The translations under genes were made by a program, and so were the position numbers. The notes under the pieces were generated by a model, which saw only the letters and a list, made by a program, of their open reading frames with translations, had not been told where the DNA came from and did no database searches. 40,644 bases of DNA from an uncultured Pelagibacteraceae bacterium (GTDB taxonomy: Bacteria > Pseudomonadota > Alphaproteobacteria > Pelagibacterales > Pelagibacteraceae): contig CACEWC010000007.1 in the NCBI GenBank assembly GCA_902563075.1, forward strand, positions 1 through 40,644. Reading direction: 5' to 3'. Below are positions 11,886 to 21,441 of the stretch, piece by piece. Within the stretch, counting starts at the first letter, position 1, and each line of letters opens with the position of its first letter.

Positions 11886-13217
11886 TTATCTAATTTTTTT
11901 CAAAATTATATTAACACATTTTACAAGAAGTCTTTTATTTTCACTTTCTCCCATAATTCTTATTTTTGACTCTGTTCCCGATTTTCTTACAAGAATTCTG
12001 CCACTACCTTTTATTAATTTCGAAGCTAACTTAATAGATTTCTTAACTTCAGGTTTATTGATTATATCTTTATTTTTTACCTCAATGTTTTTAAGTAATT
12101 GTGGCGTTTTCTCAAATTTTTCAAAAAATTCACTAGCTCTTTTTCCTTTTCTAAGAGCAAATAAGGACTCCAGAGCTACAAGTAGACCATCTCCTGTAGT
12201 TGCAAATTTCCCTAGAATAATATGTCCTGATTGTTCTCCACCTAAATTAAACTTATTTTTTTGCATTGCCTCTTTTACGTATCTATCACCAACATTAGCA
12301 CGTATAAATTTTATTCTTTTTTTTTTGAAATACTTTTCAAGGCCATAATTGGACATTAATGTTCCAACAACTCCACCTTTTAACATTTTTTTATTTTTCC
12401 ACCTTGTTGCTAATGCAGCAATAATTTGGTCACCATCTATAATATTACTTTTTTCGTCACACATAATTATCCTATCTGCATCACCATCTAGTGAAATACC
12501 CATATGAGCCTTATACTTTTTAACTGCAAATTTTATTTTTTCAGGAAATGTGGAACCACAATTTTTGTTAATATTTAATCCATTAGGATTAACTCCTATT
12601 GCAATCACTTTAGCTCCCAAAGATTTTAATAATTCTGGTCCAGCTTTGTACCCCGCTCCATTTGCGCAATCAATTACAATTCTAAGTCCTCTTAAATTGA
12701 ATTCTTTGGTAAAATTTTTTTTTAATATTTTGATGTAATCATTTGTACCTGTTTCTAATCTTTTTACTCTACCTAATTTTTCTGGCTTAGAGAGATTTTT
12801 GATAATCTTTTTATCTATTAAACTTTCAATTTTTTTTTCTATTTTATCTGATAGTTTCATACCATCAGGTCCAAATAATTTTAATCCATTATCATTATGA
12901 GGATTATGGGAAGCTGTAATCATTATTCCCATATTTGCCCTCATGGCTTTTGTGAGCATCGCTAAACCATTTGTGGGTAAAGGTCCTAAAGTATATACAT
13001 GCATACCTGCTGATGCCAATCCTGATACAAGTGCTGGTTCTAAAGTGTATCCAGATAATCTAGTATCTTTTGCTATTATTGCAGTTTGTTTTCTTTTTTT
13101 TTGAGATTTAAAATATGTTCCACTTGCTAAGCCAAACTTAAAAAACATATCTCCATTAATATTTTCACTATTAATAGCTCCCCTAATACCATCAGTACCA
13201 AAATATTTTTTTGTCAT
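11886..13217 (-). CDS. glmM: Phosphoglucosamine mutase
   Basis: Interconverts glucosamine 6- and 1-phosphate on the way to UDP-GlcNAc for peptidoglycan and LPS. 443 residues. Seen: YFGTDGIRG (5-13), the phosphoserine loop TASHNPHNDNGLKLFGPDG, the metal-binding SLDGDADRI, the sugar loop LGGEQSGHII, and the phosphate-binding RKSGTESKIRIM. Its ATG at 13217 overlaps the folP stop. The order ftsH-folP-glmM is conserved in proteobacteria. Confidence 0.96.
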   Translation of the reverse strand: MTKKYFGTDGIRGAINSENINGDMFFKFGLASGTYFKSQKKRKQTAIIAKDTRLSGYTLEPALVSGLASAGMHVYTLGPLPTNGLAMLTKAMRANMGIMITASHNPHNDNGLKLFGPDGMKLSDKIEKKIESLIDKKIIKNLSKPEKLGRVKRLETGTNDYIKILKKNFTKEFNLRGLRIVIDCANGAGYKAGPELLKSLGAKVIAIGVNPNGLNINKNCGSTFPEKIKFAVKKYKAHMGISLDGDADRIIMCDEKSNIIDGDQIIAALATRWKNKKMLKGGVVGTLMSNYGLEKYFKKKRIKFIRANVGDRYVKEAMQKNKFNLGGEQSGHIILGKFATTGDGLLVALESLFALRKGKRASEFFEKFEKTPQLLKNIEVKNKDIINKPEVKKSIKLASKLIKGSGRILVRKSGTESKIRIMGESENKRLLVKCVNIILKKIR

Positions 13218-14272
13218 TAATTATTTATTATATTTTTAAAGATCTTTAAGCCTTGTATTGTTTCATTAACATCATGAATTCTTAAAATTTGAACACCTTG
13301 CATCATAAGATATATTGATGATGCTATTGTTCCCCCATTTCTGAATTTACTATCATTTTTTCCAGATATATCCTTAATAAATCTTTTTCTTGAGTTACCT
13401 ACAAGTATAGGAAAACCAAGAGAATGAAAAATAGAAATATTGCGTATCAAACTCATATTATGTTTCAAATTTTTTCCAAAACCTATACCAGGATCTAGAA
13501 TAATTTTATTATGCTTAATACCCTTCAATCTTAGAAGTTTTATTTTTTTTTCAAAAAAATCGTATATATCTAGTAATTCATTTTTATAACTAGGATTTTT
13601 TTGCATATTTTCAGGACTTCCTTGTGAATGCTGAATTACAAATGGTATTTTATATTTTTTTAATATATTTAAAGTTTGAGAGTCAAATTCTAATCCTGAG
13701 ACATCATTTATTAATTTTACTCCCAAATTTATTCCTTTACTCATAATTTTGGACTTTCTGGTATCTAAAGAAATTGATATTTTTTTCTTAATTAATGATT
13801 TTAAAATTTTCTCTATTCTTTGCCATTCTAAATTTTCTCTAATTCCTTTTGATCCAGGGCGTGTCGACTCACCACCAATATCAATCAAATTTGCACCATA
13901 GTTTAGTAAACTAATTGCATGATCAATTCCTTTTTTTTTTGAATTAAATTTTCCACCGTCTGAAAAGCTATCAGGTGTCAAATTTAAGACACCCATTATA
14001 TTAGGTATCTTTTTAAAATTTAGATTTGAAAAATTTTTTTTTTTTGATTTAATTTTTTTTAAATCAGAATTAATTTTTTTCCTAATTAATTTAGGCAAAT
14101 ATTTTATTTGATTAACAAATATCTTTTTTTTTGAATTTCTTGTTATTATCTCTATTTGATCAAATGAAATTTCTTTGCTTCCGTTAAGTGGTATAGTTTT
14201 ATTTCTATTGACTAGTTTTTTTGAGCTATTCCCATAGTAGAGATTACACAATCTTGTGTAATATCTAGACAT
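13217..14272 (-). CDS. folP: Dihydropteroate synthase with N-terminal extension
   Basis: Joins p-aminobenzoate to the pterin pyrophosphate to give dihydropteroate. The catalytic TIM barrel begins near residue 90: NIMGVLNLTPDSFSDGG, IDIGGESTRPGS, SLDTRKS, INDVSG, IQHSQGSPENMQ, IILDPGIGFGKN and LVGNSRKRFI, with C-terminal RIHDV. The first 85-90 residues (MSRYYTRLCNLYYGN onward, then a lysine-rich linker) are not part of the barrel; similar N-terminal extensions occur in other alphaproteobacterial FolP proteins, with no function I know of. The start is 5 bases after the ftsH stop. Confidence 0.93.
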   Translation of the reverse strand: MSRYYTRLCNLYYGNSSKKLVNRNKTIPLNGSKEISFDQIEIITRNSKKKIFVNQIKYLPKLIRKKINSDLKKIKSKKKNFSNLNFKKIPNIMGVLNLTPDSFSDGGKFNSKKKGIDHAISLLNYGANLIDIGGESTRPGSKGIRENLEWQRIEKILKSLIKKKISISLDTRKSKIMSKGINLGVKLINDVSGLEFDSQTLNILKKYKIPFVIQHSQGSPENMQKNPSYKNELLDIYDFFEKKIKLLRLKGIKHNKIILDPGIGFGKNLKHNMSLIRNISIFHSLGFPILVGNSRKRFIKDISGKNDSKFRNGGTIASSIYLMMQGVQILRIHDVNETIQGLKIFKNIINN

Positions 14273-14277
14273 TAAGA

Positions 14278-16179
14278 TTAATGAACAATTTTAGGTTTAA
14301 GTCCCATTGCACCTAAAGCAGAGCTCTTATCATCGTCAACTTTTAGATCCTGTTTATCAGCGGGGTATATGTTTTTAGTAATTATATTTTCGATTTCTTC
14401 ACCTGTTAATGTTTCATATGTCATCAGAGCTTTTGCGATTTTGTGTAAATCATCAATTTTTTCGGTTAATATTTCTTTAGCTTTGTTATAGCCCTCATCA
14501 ACTAATTTTCTGATTTCTTTATCTATTTTTTGAGCCACTTCCTCAGAAACTGATTGTGTTTGAGTTACAGATCTTCCTAAGAAAACTTCTTCTTGATTTT
14601 CACCATACTCAACTGGACCCATTTCTTCACTCATACCGTATTTTGTGACCATGGCTCTTGCAAGCTGAGTTGCTTGATTTATATCTGAACCGCTTCCACC
14701 ACCTGCGCCCGTTGAGATATTATCTTTTCCAAAAATTACTTCTTCTGCCACTCTTCCACCAAAACAGACTGCTAATCTTGCTTTTAAGTATTTTATTGAA
14801 TGACCATGTTTGTCTCTTTCAGGTAAATTCATTACCATTCCTAAAGCTCGACCTCTTGGTATAATTGTTGCTTTATGTATTGGATCGTAACTAGGCATAT
14901 TAAAAGAAACCAAAGCATGTCCACCTTCATGATATGCTGTTAATTTCTTTTCATCTTCAGTCATAACCATTGATCGTCTTTCAGCTCCCATCATTACTTT
15001 ATCCTTTGCTTCTTCAAATTCATTTAAAGTAACAATTCTTTTATTTTTTCTAGCCGCTAACAATGCAGACTCATTAACTAAATTAGCAAGATCAGCGCCT
15101 GAAAATCCAGGAGTTCCTCTTGCTATAGTTCTCAAATTTACATCTGGAGCCATCTTGATCTTTTTAACGTGTACTTTAAGGATTTTTTCCCTTCCAATTA
15201 TATCTGGGTTAGAAACTACAACCTGTCTATCAAATCTACCAGGTCTTAATAATGCAGGATCAAGAACATCTGGCCTGTTTGTTGCTGCAATTATAATAAC
15301 ACCCTCATTAGTGTCAAAACCATCCATCTCTACAAGAAGCTGATTAAGGGTTTGTTCCCTTTCATCGTTACCTCCACCTAGACCTGCGCCTCGACTTCTT
15401 CCAACGGCATCAATTTCATCAATAAATATTATACAAGGCGAATTTTTTTTTCCTTGTTCGAACATATCTCTCACTCTTGATGCTCCAACACCAACGAACA
15501 TTTCTACGAAATCTGATCCAGAGATTGTAAAGAAAGGAACACCTGCTTCACCAGCAATTGCTCTAGCTAATAAAGTTTTTCCTGTTCCTGGAGGACCAAC
15601 AAGAAGTGCACCTCTAGGTATTTTTCCACCCAGTCTACTAAATTTTTTTGGATCTTTTAAAAACTCTACAATTTCTTCTACTTCCTCCTTAGCTTCTTCT
15701 ACTCCTGCAACGTCATTAAAGGTCACTTTACCTTTCATTTCATTCATCATTTTTGCTTTAGATCTTCCAAAGCCCATTGCTCCACCTTTTCCACCTTGCA
15801 TTTGTCTCATAAAGAAAATCCAAACAGCTATTAATAGTAACATTGGAAACCATGAGAGTAGGACACCAAATAATGAAGGCATTTTTTCTTCTATAGGTGC
15901 TGCAGATATACTCACACCCTTCTCTGAAAGTTTTTCTATTAAATTAGGATCATTTGGTGAATAAGTTTTAAAACTTTTGCCGTTTGCATAAACACCATTT
16001 ATGTTGTTTCCTTGTATCTCAACTTTTAATACCTCGCCTTGTTCTACAGACTCCAAAAATTCTGAGAAAATTACTTCATTAGAACTTCTTATGTTTGCTT
16101 GAGGATTTTTAAACATATTGTAGAGACCAATCGTTAAAAAAACGATAATTGCCCACATTGCTAAGTTTTTAAGATTCAT
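14278..16179 (-). CDS. ftsH: ATP-dependent zinc metalloprotease FtsH
   Basis: Inner-membrane AAA+ protease that degrades misfolded membrane proteins and regulators such as sigma-32. 633 residues. TM1 is about residues 8-23, a periplasmic domain follows, and TM2 is about 103-125 ([21 protein letters not shown]). Then Walker A GPPGTGKT (195-202), Walker [10 protein letters not shown], second region of homology [20 protein letters not shown], and the zinc site HEGGH near 418-422. The tail ends with a moderately charged C-terminus. It is 36 bases from tilS and followed by folP and glmM, the classic arrangement. RpoH in the same window is a plausible substrate by analogy to E. coli. Confidence 0.98.
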   Translation of the reverse strand: MNLKNLAMWAIIVFLTIGLYNMFKNPQANIRSSNEVIFSEFLESVEQGEVLKVEIQGNNINGVYANGKSFKTYSPNDPNLIEKLSEKGVSISAAPIEEKMPSLFGVLLSWFPMLLLIAVWIFFMRQMQGGKGGAMGFGRSKAKMMNEMKGKVTFNDVAGVEEAKEEVEEIVEFLKDPKKFSRLGGKIPRGALLVGPPGTGKTLLARAIAGEAGVPFFTISGSDFVEMFVGVGASRVRDMFEQGKKNSPCIIFIDEIDAVGRSRGAGLGGGNDEREQTLNQLLVEMDGFDTNEGVIIIAATNRPDVLDPALLRPGRFDRQVVVSNPDIIGREKILKVHVKKIKMAPDVNLRTIARGTPGFSGADLANLVNESALLAARKNKRIVTLNEFEEAKDKVMMGAERRSMVMTEDEKKLTAYHEGGHALVSFNMPSYDPIHKATIIPRGRALGMVMNLPERDKHGHSIKYLKARLAVCFGGRVAEEVIFGKDNISTGAGGGSGSDINQATQLARAMVTKYGMSEEMGPVEYGENQEEVFLGRSVTQTQSVSEEVAQKIDKEIRKLVDEGYNKAKEILTEKIDDLHKIAKALMTYETLTGEEIENIITKNIYPADKQDLKVDDDKSSALGAMGLKPKIVH

Positions 16180-16215
16180 GGCTATAAGATAAGAATTATT
16201 ATAAATTTAACAAGT

Positions 16216-17250
16216 CTATTTTTTCCCTTCTTTTGTTAAAATCACAGTATGATTTACCATCTTAATGACGCATCCTCCCAATGTTTCTTTTCTTATTTTC
16301 TGCTCTTTAATTTTACTCAAAATATTCTCTATTTTCTTACCTCTCACAAAATTTGGCTTTTTTCCGACCAAATGAATTAAATCGGATAGGGATCTAAAAA
16401 TGACCTCATATGAATTGTCAAAAAAATTATCTTTCAATATAAGTTCATTTTTTCTGGAGTTAAAAATCGAATTTTCTCTTTTATTTTTTTCAATATAAAA
16501 CTTTATTGATCGGTCAGACTTTTTTAAATTTTCTATTGTTAATTGAAATTTTTTCTTATCAAGGCCAAAATCCTCAAATTCCTTAATTAAGTTTCTTATT
16601 TTAATTCTATTGAATTTAATATCTTTATTAGTTGGATCATCCACATAAAAATTAAATATAAATTTTGATATAAAAATTAACTCTTTTTTGTCAAATTTTA
16701 TCAAAGGTCTAATTAAATTTATATTTTCAATTTGAGTATTTGTCCCAAGTGATACAAGTCCTTTTAAACCACTTCCCCTAGCCATTCTTAAAAAAAAGTT
16801 TTCAATTAAATCATCTATATGATGACCTAAGACTAAGTTGTTAATTTTAAGTTTTTTACATTTTAAGAATAAAAGCTCATATCTTTTACTCCTTGCTAAG
16901 GATTGAATATTGCTAATAGGTTTTTTCCCCTTCCAAGTAAGAATTTGAGAATTAATTTTTAAAGATTTAAGAATTCTTTTTACTTTATAAGCCTCATAAG
17001 TAGACTCTTTTCTAAGTTTATGATCTACAATAAAATACTTTGGATTTAAGTTTTTTTTTAAAGAGTATACTTTTGTTAAAAAGGCTAAAGCCAAACTATC
17101 TGCCCCTCCAGATACTGCAACTATAAAATTAGTGTCTATTTTGAATGACTTTTCAAATTTCTTAAAAATTTTATTTACTTTTTGATTTAAAATTTTAGAT
17201 CTATATATTTTAGGAATTTTTTTTCTTACACTCAAATTTTTGAGACTCAT
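16216..17250 (-). CDS. tilS: tRNA(Ile)-lysidine synthase
   Basis: Adds lysine to C34 of the CAU-anticodon tRNA-Ile so that it reads AUA. The PP-loop ATPase motif AVSGGADSLALAFL is followed by FIVDHKLRKES, LGHHIDDLIENFFLRMARGSGLKGL, LIRPLI and a NIKFNRIKIRNLI-like segment (DDPTNKDIKFNRIKIRN). The frame is open up to 17307, but an ATG at 17250 (MSLKNLSVRKK) gives a shorter overlap (41 bases) with the end of ybgF and is my choice; neither has a clear ribosome site. The C-terminal domain is short (about 344 residues in all), as in other reduced alphaproteobacteria. Confidence 0.9.
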   Translation of the reverse strand: MSLKNLSVRKKIPKIYRSKILNQKVNKIFKKFEKSFKIDTNFIVAVSGGADSLALAFLTKVYSLKKNLNPKYFIVDHKLRKESTYEAYKVKRILKSLKINSQILTWKGKKPISNIQSLARSKRYELLFLKCKKLKINNLVLGHHIDDLIENFFLRMARGSGLKGLVSLGTNTQIENINLIRPLIKFDKKELIFISKFIFNFYVDDPTNKDIKFNRIKIRNLIKEFEDFGLDKKKFQLTIENLKKSDRSIKFYIEKNKRENSIFNSRKNELILKDNFFDNSYEVIFRSLSDLIHLVGKKPNFVRGKKIENILSKIKEQKIRKETLGGCVIKMVNHTVILTKEGKK

Positions 17251-18199
17251 ACTTTGCTTTTTGAATAACAGACTGATTTGCATCTGGGTATTGTTTTTCA
17301 ACACCACTTATCATTTTACAGCCCTGATCTTTTTCTCCAATCTGTATCATTGATACACCTAGCTTTAATAAATTAATAGGAGCTTTTTCTCCTTTTGGGT
17401 ATTTTTGATAACCTTCTAAATAAGCTGAAGCAGCATCAGTATATAATTGTCTTATTCTAAATGTTTCAGCATACCAATATTGTGCGTTACCTGCCAATTT
17501 ATGATCAGGATTAGAAATTACAAATTCTCTAAATGCTCTTTCAGCAGTAGGGTAATCTCCAACTTTTAAGAAACTTGTCGCAAATTCATATTGCTCAGGC
17601 GCTGAAACATCTGGTAAAATTTTTTCTTCTGCTTGGAATGTCTCAGTAACGATTGTTGCAGTCGTTTCAACTGATTGTATTTTTTGAGTTGTATCGCTTG
17701 TAGAATTATCTTTATAAGATATTGAACCTAAATCTTGTGGTTGAGATGAGCCTGGTAAAATTTCTGTATCTGTTTTTGAACTTTTTTTTGAGGTCAAATT
17801 TATAGTTTCACCATTTGATAAAGCGGTTTCTAAATCTTGAAATCTAAGTTGATTATCTGATTGAACTTTAGAAAGTCTATTTGATAACTTATCTAGCTTA
17901 AAATTTATTTCTTCAAATTTATTAGTAAGTTCCTGAAACTGATTTTCAATTTCAGATAATTTCAACAAATGTCTTGTAAGTACATCCTCAGAGTTATTAT
18001 CAACGTTTGATAAAGATGAATTGGTATTATTGAATTCACTTGAATTTGAATAAACAGCTTTTTCAAGAGTTTTCAAATCTTTTTTGATTATCTCGAGTGT
18101 ATCGTAAATATTATGATTATCAGCAAGAGATGGATAAAAAATTAAAAAATTAAATAAAAAAAAAATTTTGAATTTTAATAATTCTTTAAAGTATCTCAT
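17210..18199 (-). CDS. ybgF: Tol-Pal system protein YbgF/CpoB
   Basis: Periplasmic protein linked to the Tol-Pal machine; CpoB in E. coli coordinates peptidoglycan synthesis with outer-membrane constriction. 329 residues: an N-terminal signal peptide ending near residue 26 (hydrophobic FFLFNFLIFYPSLA-D), a coiled-coil region (about 30-110, ENQFQELTNKFEEINFKLDKL), a Ser/Thr-rich linker, and C-terminal TPR-like repeats (EQYEFATSFLKVGDYPTAERAFREF, HKLAGNAQYWYAETFR, YTDAASAYLEGYQKYPKGEKAP). It lies after pal but beyond an intrinsic terminator, so it may be transcribed at a lower level than pal. Confidence 0.9.
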   Translation of the reverse strand: MRYFKELLKFKIFFLFNFLIFYPSLADNHNIYDTLEIIKKDLKTLEKAVYSNSSEFNNTNSSLSNVDNNSEDVLTRHLLKLSEIENQFQELTNKFEEINFKLDKLSNRLSKVQSDNQLRFQDLETALSNGETINLTSKKSSKTDTEILPGSSQPQDLGSISYKDNSTSDTTQKIQSVETTATIVTETFQAEEKILPDVSAPEQYEFATSFLKVGDYPTAERAFREFVISNPDHKLAGNAQYWYAETFRIRQLYTDAASAYLEGYQKYPKGEKAPINLLKLGVSMIQIGEKDQGCKMISGVEKQYPDANQSVIQKAKYESQKFECKKKNS

Positions 18200-18227
18200 T
18201 CGATTAGGTTATGTCTAAAATAATGGC

Positions 18228-18268
18228 AAAAAAAAGACCTCTTAAATCATTATAATTTAAGAGGTCTT
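18228..18268 (-). terminator. Intrinsic terminator between pal and ybgF
   Basis: A perfect 14-base inverted repeat (18234-18247 and 18255-18268, aagacctcttaaat and its complement) encloses a 7-base loop. Read on the minus strand, the hairpin comes after the pal stop and ends in a run of eight T residues (18228-18235 as A on the plus strand). This is the clearest rho-independent terminator in the window. It sits inside the otherwise continuous minus-strand block and would end most tolQRAB-pal transcripts. Confidence 0.9.
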
Positions 18269-18284
18269 AATATTAATTAAGTAT

Positions 18285-18764
18285 TTAATTTGCTTTGACT
18301 GTTACAGATCTTCTATTTTTTGACCAAGCTAATGGGTTAGATCCAGAGTCTACTGGTCTTTCTTTACCATAACTTAAAACTGAAATTCTGTCAGAAGATA
18401 TTCCGTAAGTCATTAAATAATCTTTAGCTGCATTAGCTCTTCTCTCACCTAATGCTAAGTTATATTCTCTTGTTCCTCTTTCGTCAGCATGTCCCTCTAA
18501 AACAATTGTAATTTTAGAATTCTTTCTTAACCATGCAGCTTGCTTTCTAAGAGTTTCTCTAGAAGCTGTAGTTAAAACTGACTCATTAGTTGCAAAAAAT
18601 ACTCTATCAGGAACACCTGAAGCTAAGTACTCAACTGTATCTGTTCCAGTGTAAACATCACCTTGCATCTGCCCTGTAGTTTTTTTTGATGTAGCACATG
18701 CAGAAAGTGCTAAACACGCAACTACTATTAAAAATCCATTTTTTAGAATTTTGCTTAATTTCAT
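18285..18764 (-). CDS. pal: Peptidoglycan-associated lipoprotein Pal
   Basis: Outer-membrane lipoprotein that anchors to peptidoglycan and binds TolB. 159 residues. The lipoprotein signal peptide has lipobox LSAC with the lipidated Cys at residue 23. The OmpA-like domain includes RVFFATNESVLT, ITIVLEGHADERGTREYNLALGERRANAAKDYL, and the closing ISVLSYGKERPVDSGSNPLAWSKNRRSVTV. A strong ribosome-binding site AAGGAG lies 5 bases before the ATG, unusual in this SD-poor window and fitting a highly expressed protein. A terminator follows. Confidence 0.97.
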   Translation of the reverse strand: MKLSKILKNGFLIVVACLALSACATSKKTTGQMQGDVYTGTDTVEYLASGVPDRVFFATNESVLTTASRETLRKQAAWLRKNSKITIVLEGHADERGTREYNLALGERRANAAKDYLMTYGISSDRISVLSYGKERPVDSGSNPLAWSKNRRSVTVKAN

Positions 18765-18769
18765 TATTA

Positions 18770-18775
18770 CTCCTT
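18770..18775 (-). promoter_or_regulatory. Strong Shine-Dalgarno site of pal
   Basis: AAGGAG on the minus strand, 5 bases from the pal ATG at 18764. Few genes in the window have such a site. The surrounding 86-base gap between tolB and pal is long for this genome and may also hold a pal promoter, but I could not pick a convincing -35/-10 pair. Confidence 0.75.
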
Positions 18776-18850
18776 GATCAATATTTCTTTAGTCTTAGTT
18801 TTTCACAACTAATTAGATCTTTCAAGGCTAAAAATCAAGCGAATTAATTA

Positions 18851-20191
18851 TTAATTACTTAATAAAGATGACCATGATGGGTCTGATCCATCAGTTGGAG
18901 TAGGAACTTGTCTCTCATTATAGCCCGTTAAATCTATAGACCATAATTTTGCAGAAAAACCCTTTCCTTTAGAGTCTGTTTTTGTCTCCCTATAAAAAAT
19001 CAGAACTCTTCCATTGGGTGACCAGGATGGAGCTTCTTGATAAAAATTTTCAGTTAATAATCTTTCACCACTTCCATCAGTTCTCATTACTCCTATATAA
19101 AATTTTCCTTTATGTAATTTTGTAAATGCGATTAGATCACCTCTTGGAGACCAAACTGGAGTACCATAAATTCCTTTTCCGAAAGATATTCTTTTAACAT
19201 TACTTCCATCACTCTTCATAACGTAAATTTGTTGATAACCACTTCTGTCGGAGTTGAAAGAAATAAATTTTCCATCCGGAGAGTAAGAAGGTGATGTATC
19301 TATAGATGGATGATTTGTTATTTTTTCAACTATTCTATTTTCTAAATCCATCGTGTAAATTTCAGAATTACCATCCTTAGCAAAACTCATTATTATTTTT
19401 TTCCCATCTGGAGAAAATCTTGGTGCAAAAGTCATACCAGGAAAATCTCCTACAACTTCTTGAGTTCCTGTTTCAATATCTAATAAATAAACCCTTGGTA
19501 AATTTCTAAAGTATGAAAGATAAGTCACCAATTGACTTGTTGGATTAAATCTTGGAGTTAAAACAAGTTCGTTTCCTAATGTCAAAAATTTATTATTAGC
19601 ACCATCTTGATCCATGATAGCTAATTTTTTTACCCTTTGAGTTTTAGGTCCTTCTTCTGCAACATAAATTATTCTAGTGTCAAAATAACCTCTTTCACCA
19701 GTTAATCTCTCATATACTTTATCTGTTATTATATGACCAACTCGTCTCCAATTATTTGGAACAGTTGTAAAAGCTAGCGCCATCATTTCTTTACCTGCAA
19801 GCACATCCCACAATCTAAATTCTACTCTTAGTTTTTCCTCCACATAACTAACTTTTCCAGTGATCAAAGCCTGAGCTTTAATTAAGTTCCAATCTTCAAA
19901 TCTTGGTTTTAAATTTGCAATATCTGGTTCTTGCAAAAAAGCATCTTTATTCAATGGATTAAATAATCCTGATACCTTTAAATTATTTTCTACAATGGAA
20001 GATATTTCAGAACCGATATTTTTCTTTTTAAGAATATTCTGAAAATTTTTTCTTGATTCCTCATCTATAGATAGTGGAGAAACTGCAATAGGTAATGGGT
20101 TTAGATTACCTCTTGTTATATCAACCTCAATTAAACCAAACGATTTTACTGGTATTAAAATTATAATTAAAGTTATTAAAAAATTTTTCAT
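18851..20191 (-). CDS. tolB: Tol-Pal system protein TolB
   Basis: Periplasmic beta-propeller that links TolA and Pal. 446 residues: a signal peptide ([19 protein letters not shown]), an N-terminal TolB domain ([14 protein letters not shown] onward, with ALITGKVSY and [26 protein letters not shown]), and a C-terminal six-bladed propeller with repeated blades marked by [46 protein letters not shown] and [13 protein letters not shown]. Normal length. It follows tolA by 15 bases. Confidence 0.97.
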   Translation of the reverse strand: MKNFLITLIIILIPVKSFGLIEVDITRGNLNPLPIAVSPLSIDEESRKNFQNILKKKNIGSEISSIVENNLKVSGLFNPLNKDAFLQEPDIANLKPRFEDWNLIKAQALITGKVSYVEEKLRVEFRLWDVLAGKEMMALAFTTVPNNWRRVGHIITDKVYERLTGERGYFDTRIIYVAEEGPKTQRVKKLAIMDQDGANNKFLTLGNELVLTPRFNPTSQLVTYLSYFRNLPRVYLLDIETGTQEVVGDFPGMTFAPRFSPDGKKIIMSFAKDGNSEIYTMDLENRIVEKITNHPSIDTSPSYSPDGKFISFNSDRSGYQQIYVMKSDGSNVKRISFGKGIYGTPVWSPRGDLIAFTKLHKGKFYIGVMRTDGSGERLLTENFYQEAPSWSPNGRVLIFYRETKTDSKGKGFSAKLWSIDLTGYNERQVPTPTDGSDPSWSSLLSN

Positions 20192-20206
20192 TTTTTATAG
20201 ATTATA

Positions 20207-21016
20207 TTAACCTTCTAGCATTTCTCTTGCATCAAAATTTAACTGTAATTCTTTCCATCTTTCATAACCAGTGCTAGGAACTCTTAAAGGCTGACATAAT
20301 TTAATAGCTCTTAAAGCACTTTCTGCTAACACTTTATAAAATCCTTGTCCTGGCTTATTCATTCTAGCATGATCTAAAATTTCTGACTTAATTACTGACC
20401 CATCTGGTTTTAATTCAAGTTTTATTCTGACAAGTAAATTTTCATTATATGGTAGTCCAAGTGGAATACTCCAACAACCAAAAATTTGTGCTTTTAATGC
20501 ATCTTCCTCACTTAATGATAGCCCTGTATTCTCAAAATTTTTATTTTGGTCTTGGCTTAAATCTGGATTTTTCTTTAAAGTCTCTGCTTTGCTCTCTTTA
20601 GATTTATCAATCAAAGCAGCAATATTATTTGGATCAAATAATTCCTCCTTTTCAAATTCAGAAACTTGCTTTACTTCATTGTCAACTTTTTCAGGGTTTT
20701 GTTTATCCTCTTTTATTTTTTCAACTTTCTTTACTTTGTCCTCTGGCATTGGGACAGCATCAGGCTTGATTTTCTTAACTTTTTTGGGTGGAGCTTGCTC
20801 TGATACTAACTTTTTTTCTTTTTCTTTTACTTTTTCAATTATTTTTTTTGCTTTGGGTGCAAATGGAATATTTGTTTTTTCAGTTATTTGAATTAATTCT
20901 ACCGAAACGATTGGAGGAAGATCAATTGGTTTTTTTGCTAAAAAAGGAAGACTCATTGCCGTTAAAAAAATAACAAATAGGTGTAAAACAGATGAAATTA
21001 CAATACTCCTATTCAC
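20207..21016 (-). CDS. tolA: TolA-like energy-transducing protein
   Basis: Spans from the inner membrane to the periplasm, transmitting proton-motive force from TolQR. 269 residues: one N-terminal membrane anchor (SIVISSVLHLFVIFLTAMSLPF), a Pro-rich then Lys/Glu-rich helical stalk (about 50-150), and a C-terminal TolA/TonB-type domain with GCWSIPLGLPYNENLLVRIKLELKPDGS and AESALRAIKLCQPLRVP. The Cys pair (GCW and LCQP) is typical of alphaproteobacterial TolA. Its place between tolR and tolB settles the call over TonB. Confidence 0.92.
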   Translation of the reverse strand: MNRSIVISSVLHLFVIFLTAMSLPFLAKKPIDLPPIVSVELIQITEKTNIPFAPKAKKIIEKVKEKEKKLVSEQAPPKKVKKIKPDAVPMPEDKVKKVEKIKEDKQNPEKVDNEVKQVSEFEKEELFDPNNIAALIDKSKESKAETLKKNPDLSQDQNKNFENTGLSLSEEDALKAQIFGCWSIPLGLPYNENLLVRIKLELKPDGSVIKSEILDHARMNKPGQGFYKVLAESALRAIKLCQPLRVPSTGYERWKELQLNFDAREMLEG

Positions 21017-21023
21017 AAAAAAA

Positions 21024-21440
21024 TTACCTTTCTTTGTATGGTTCTGAAATTAAAGCTACTTTTGTAAATCCTGAACCTGAAAGTAACCCCATAATTTCAA
21101 GGACTCTACCGTAATTAATAGTTTTATCCCCTCTTACATAAATTCTTGTATCGGTCCGATTTTTTGAGACCGCTAACACTTTTGCAATGATTTTTTCATA
21201 TTCAACTTTTGACTCTTGAATAAAAATTTCACCTTTTGAATTTATAGTTAAAGTAAGAGGCTCTTGCTCTTCCGGAAGCGAGTCAGCTGAACTTTCTGGT
21301 AAATCAACCTGAACTCCTACTGTTAATAAAGGTGCTGTTACCATAAAAATAATTAATAGGACCAACATTACATCTACAAATGGTGTCACATTTATTTCAC
21401 TCATTGGTTCTTTTGATGAACGATTTAACTTGAATGCCAT
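21024..21440 (-). CDS. tolR: Tol-Pal system protein TolR (ExbD family)
   Basis: Inner-membrane stator partner of TolQ. 138 residues. A short cytoplasmic lead ends in SEINVTPFVDVMLVLLIIFMVTAPLL, whose membrane segment carries the conserved proton-carrying Asp (VDVML). A periplasmic domain follows with VQVDLPESSA, LTLTINSKGEIF and RIYVRGDKTINYGRVLEIM. It starts one base after the tolQ stop, so the two are coupled. Confidence 0.96.
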   Translation of the reverse strand: MAFKLNRSSKEPMSEINVTPFVDVMLVLLIIFMVTAPLLTVGVQVDLPESSADSLPEEQEPLTLTINSKGEIFIQESKVEYEKIIAKVLAVSKNRTDTRIYVRGDKTINYGRVLEIMGLLSGSGFTKVALISEPYKER

Positions 21441-21441
21441 T

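Noticed and set aside
18765..18850. Riboswitch or small RNA in the tolB-pal gap
   Set aside because: No stable conserved stem pattern was visible; the gap is only 86 bases and explained by a ribosome site and perhaps a promoter.
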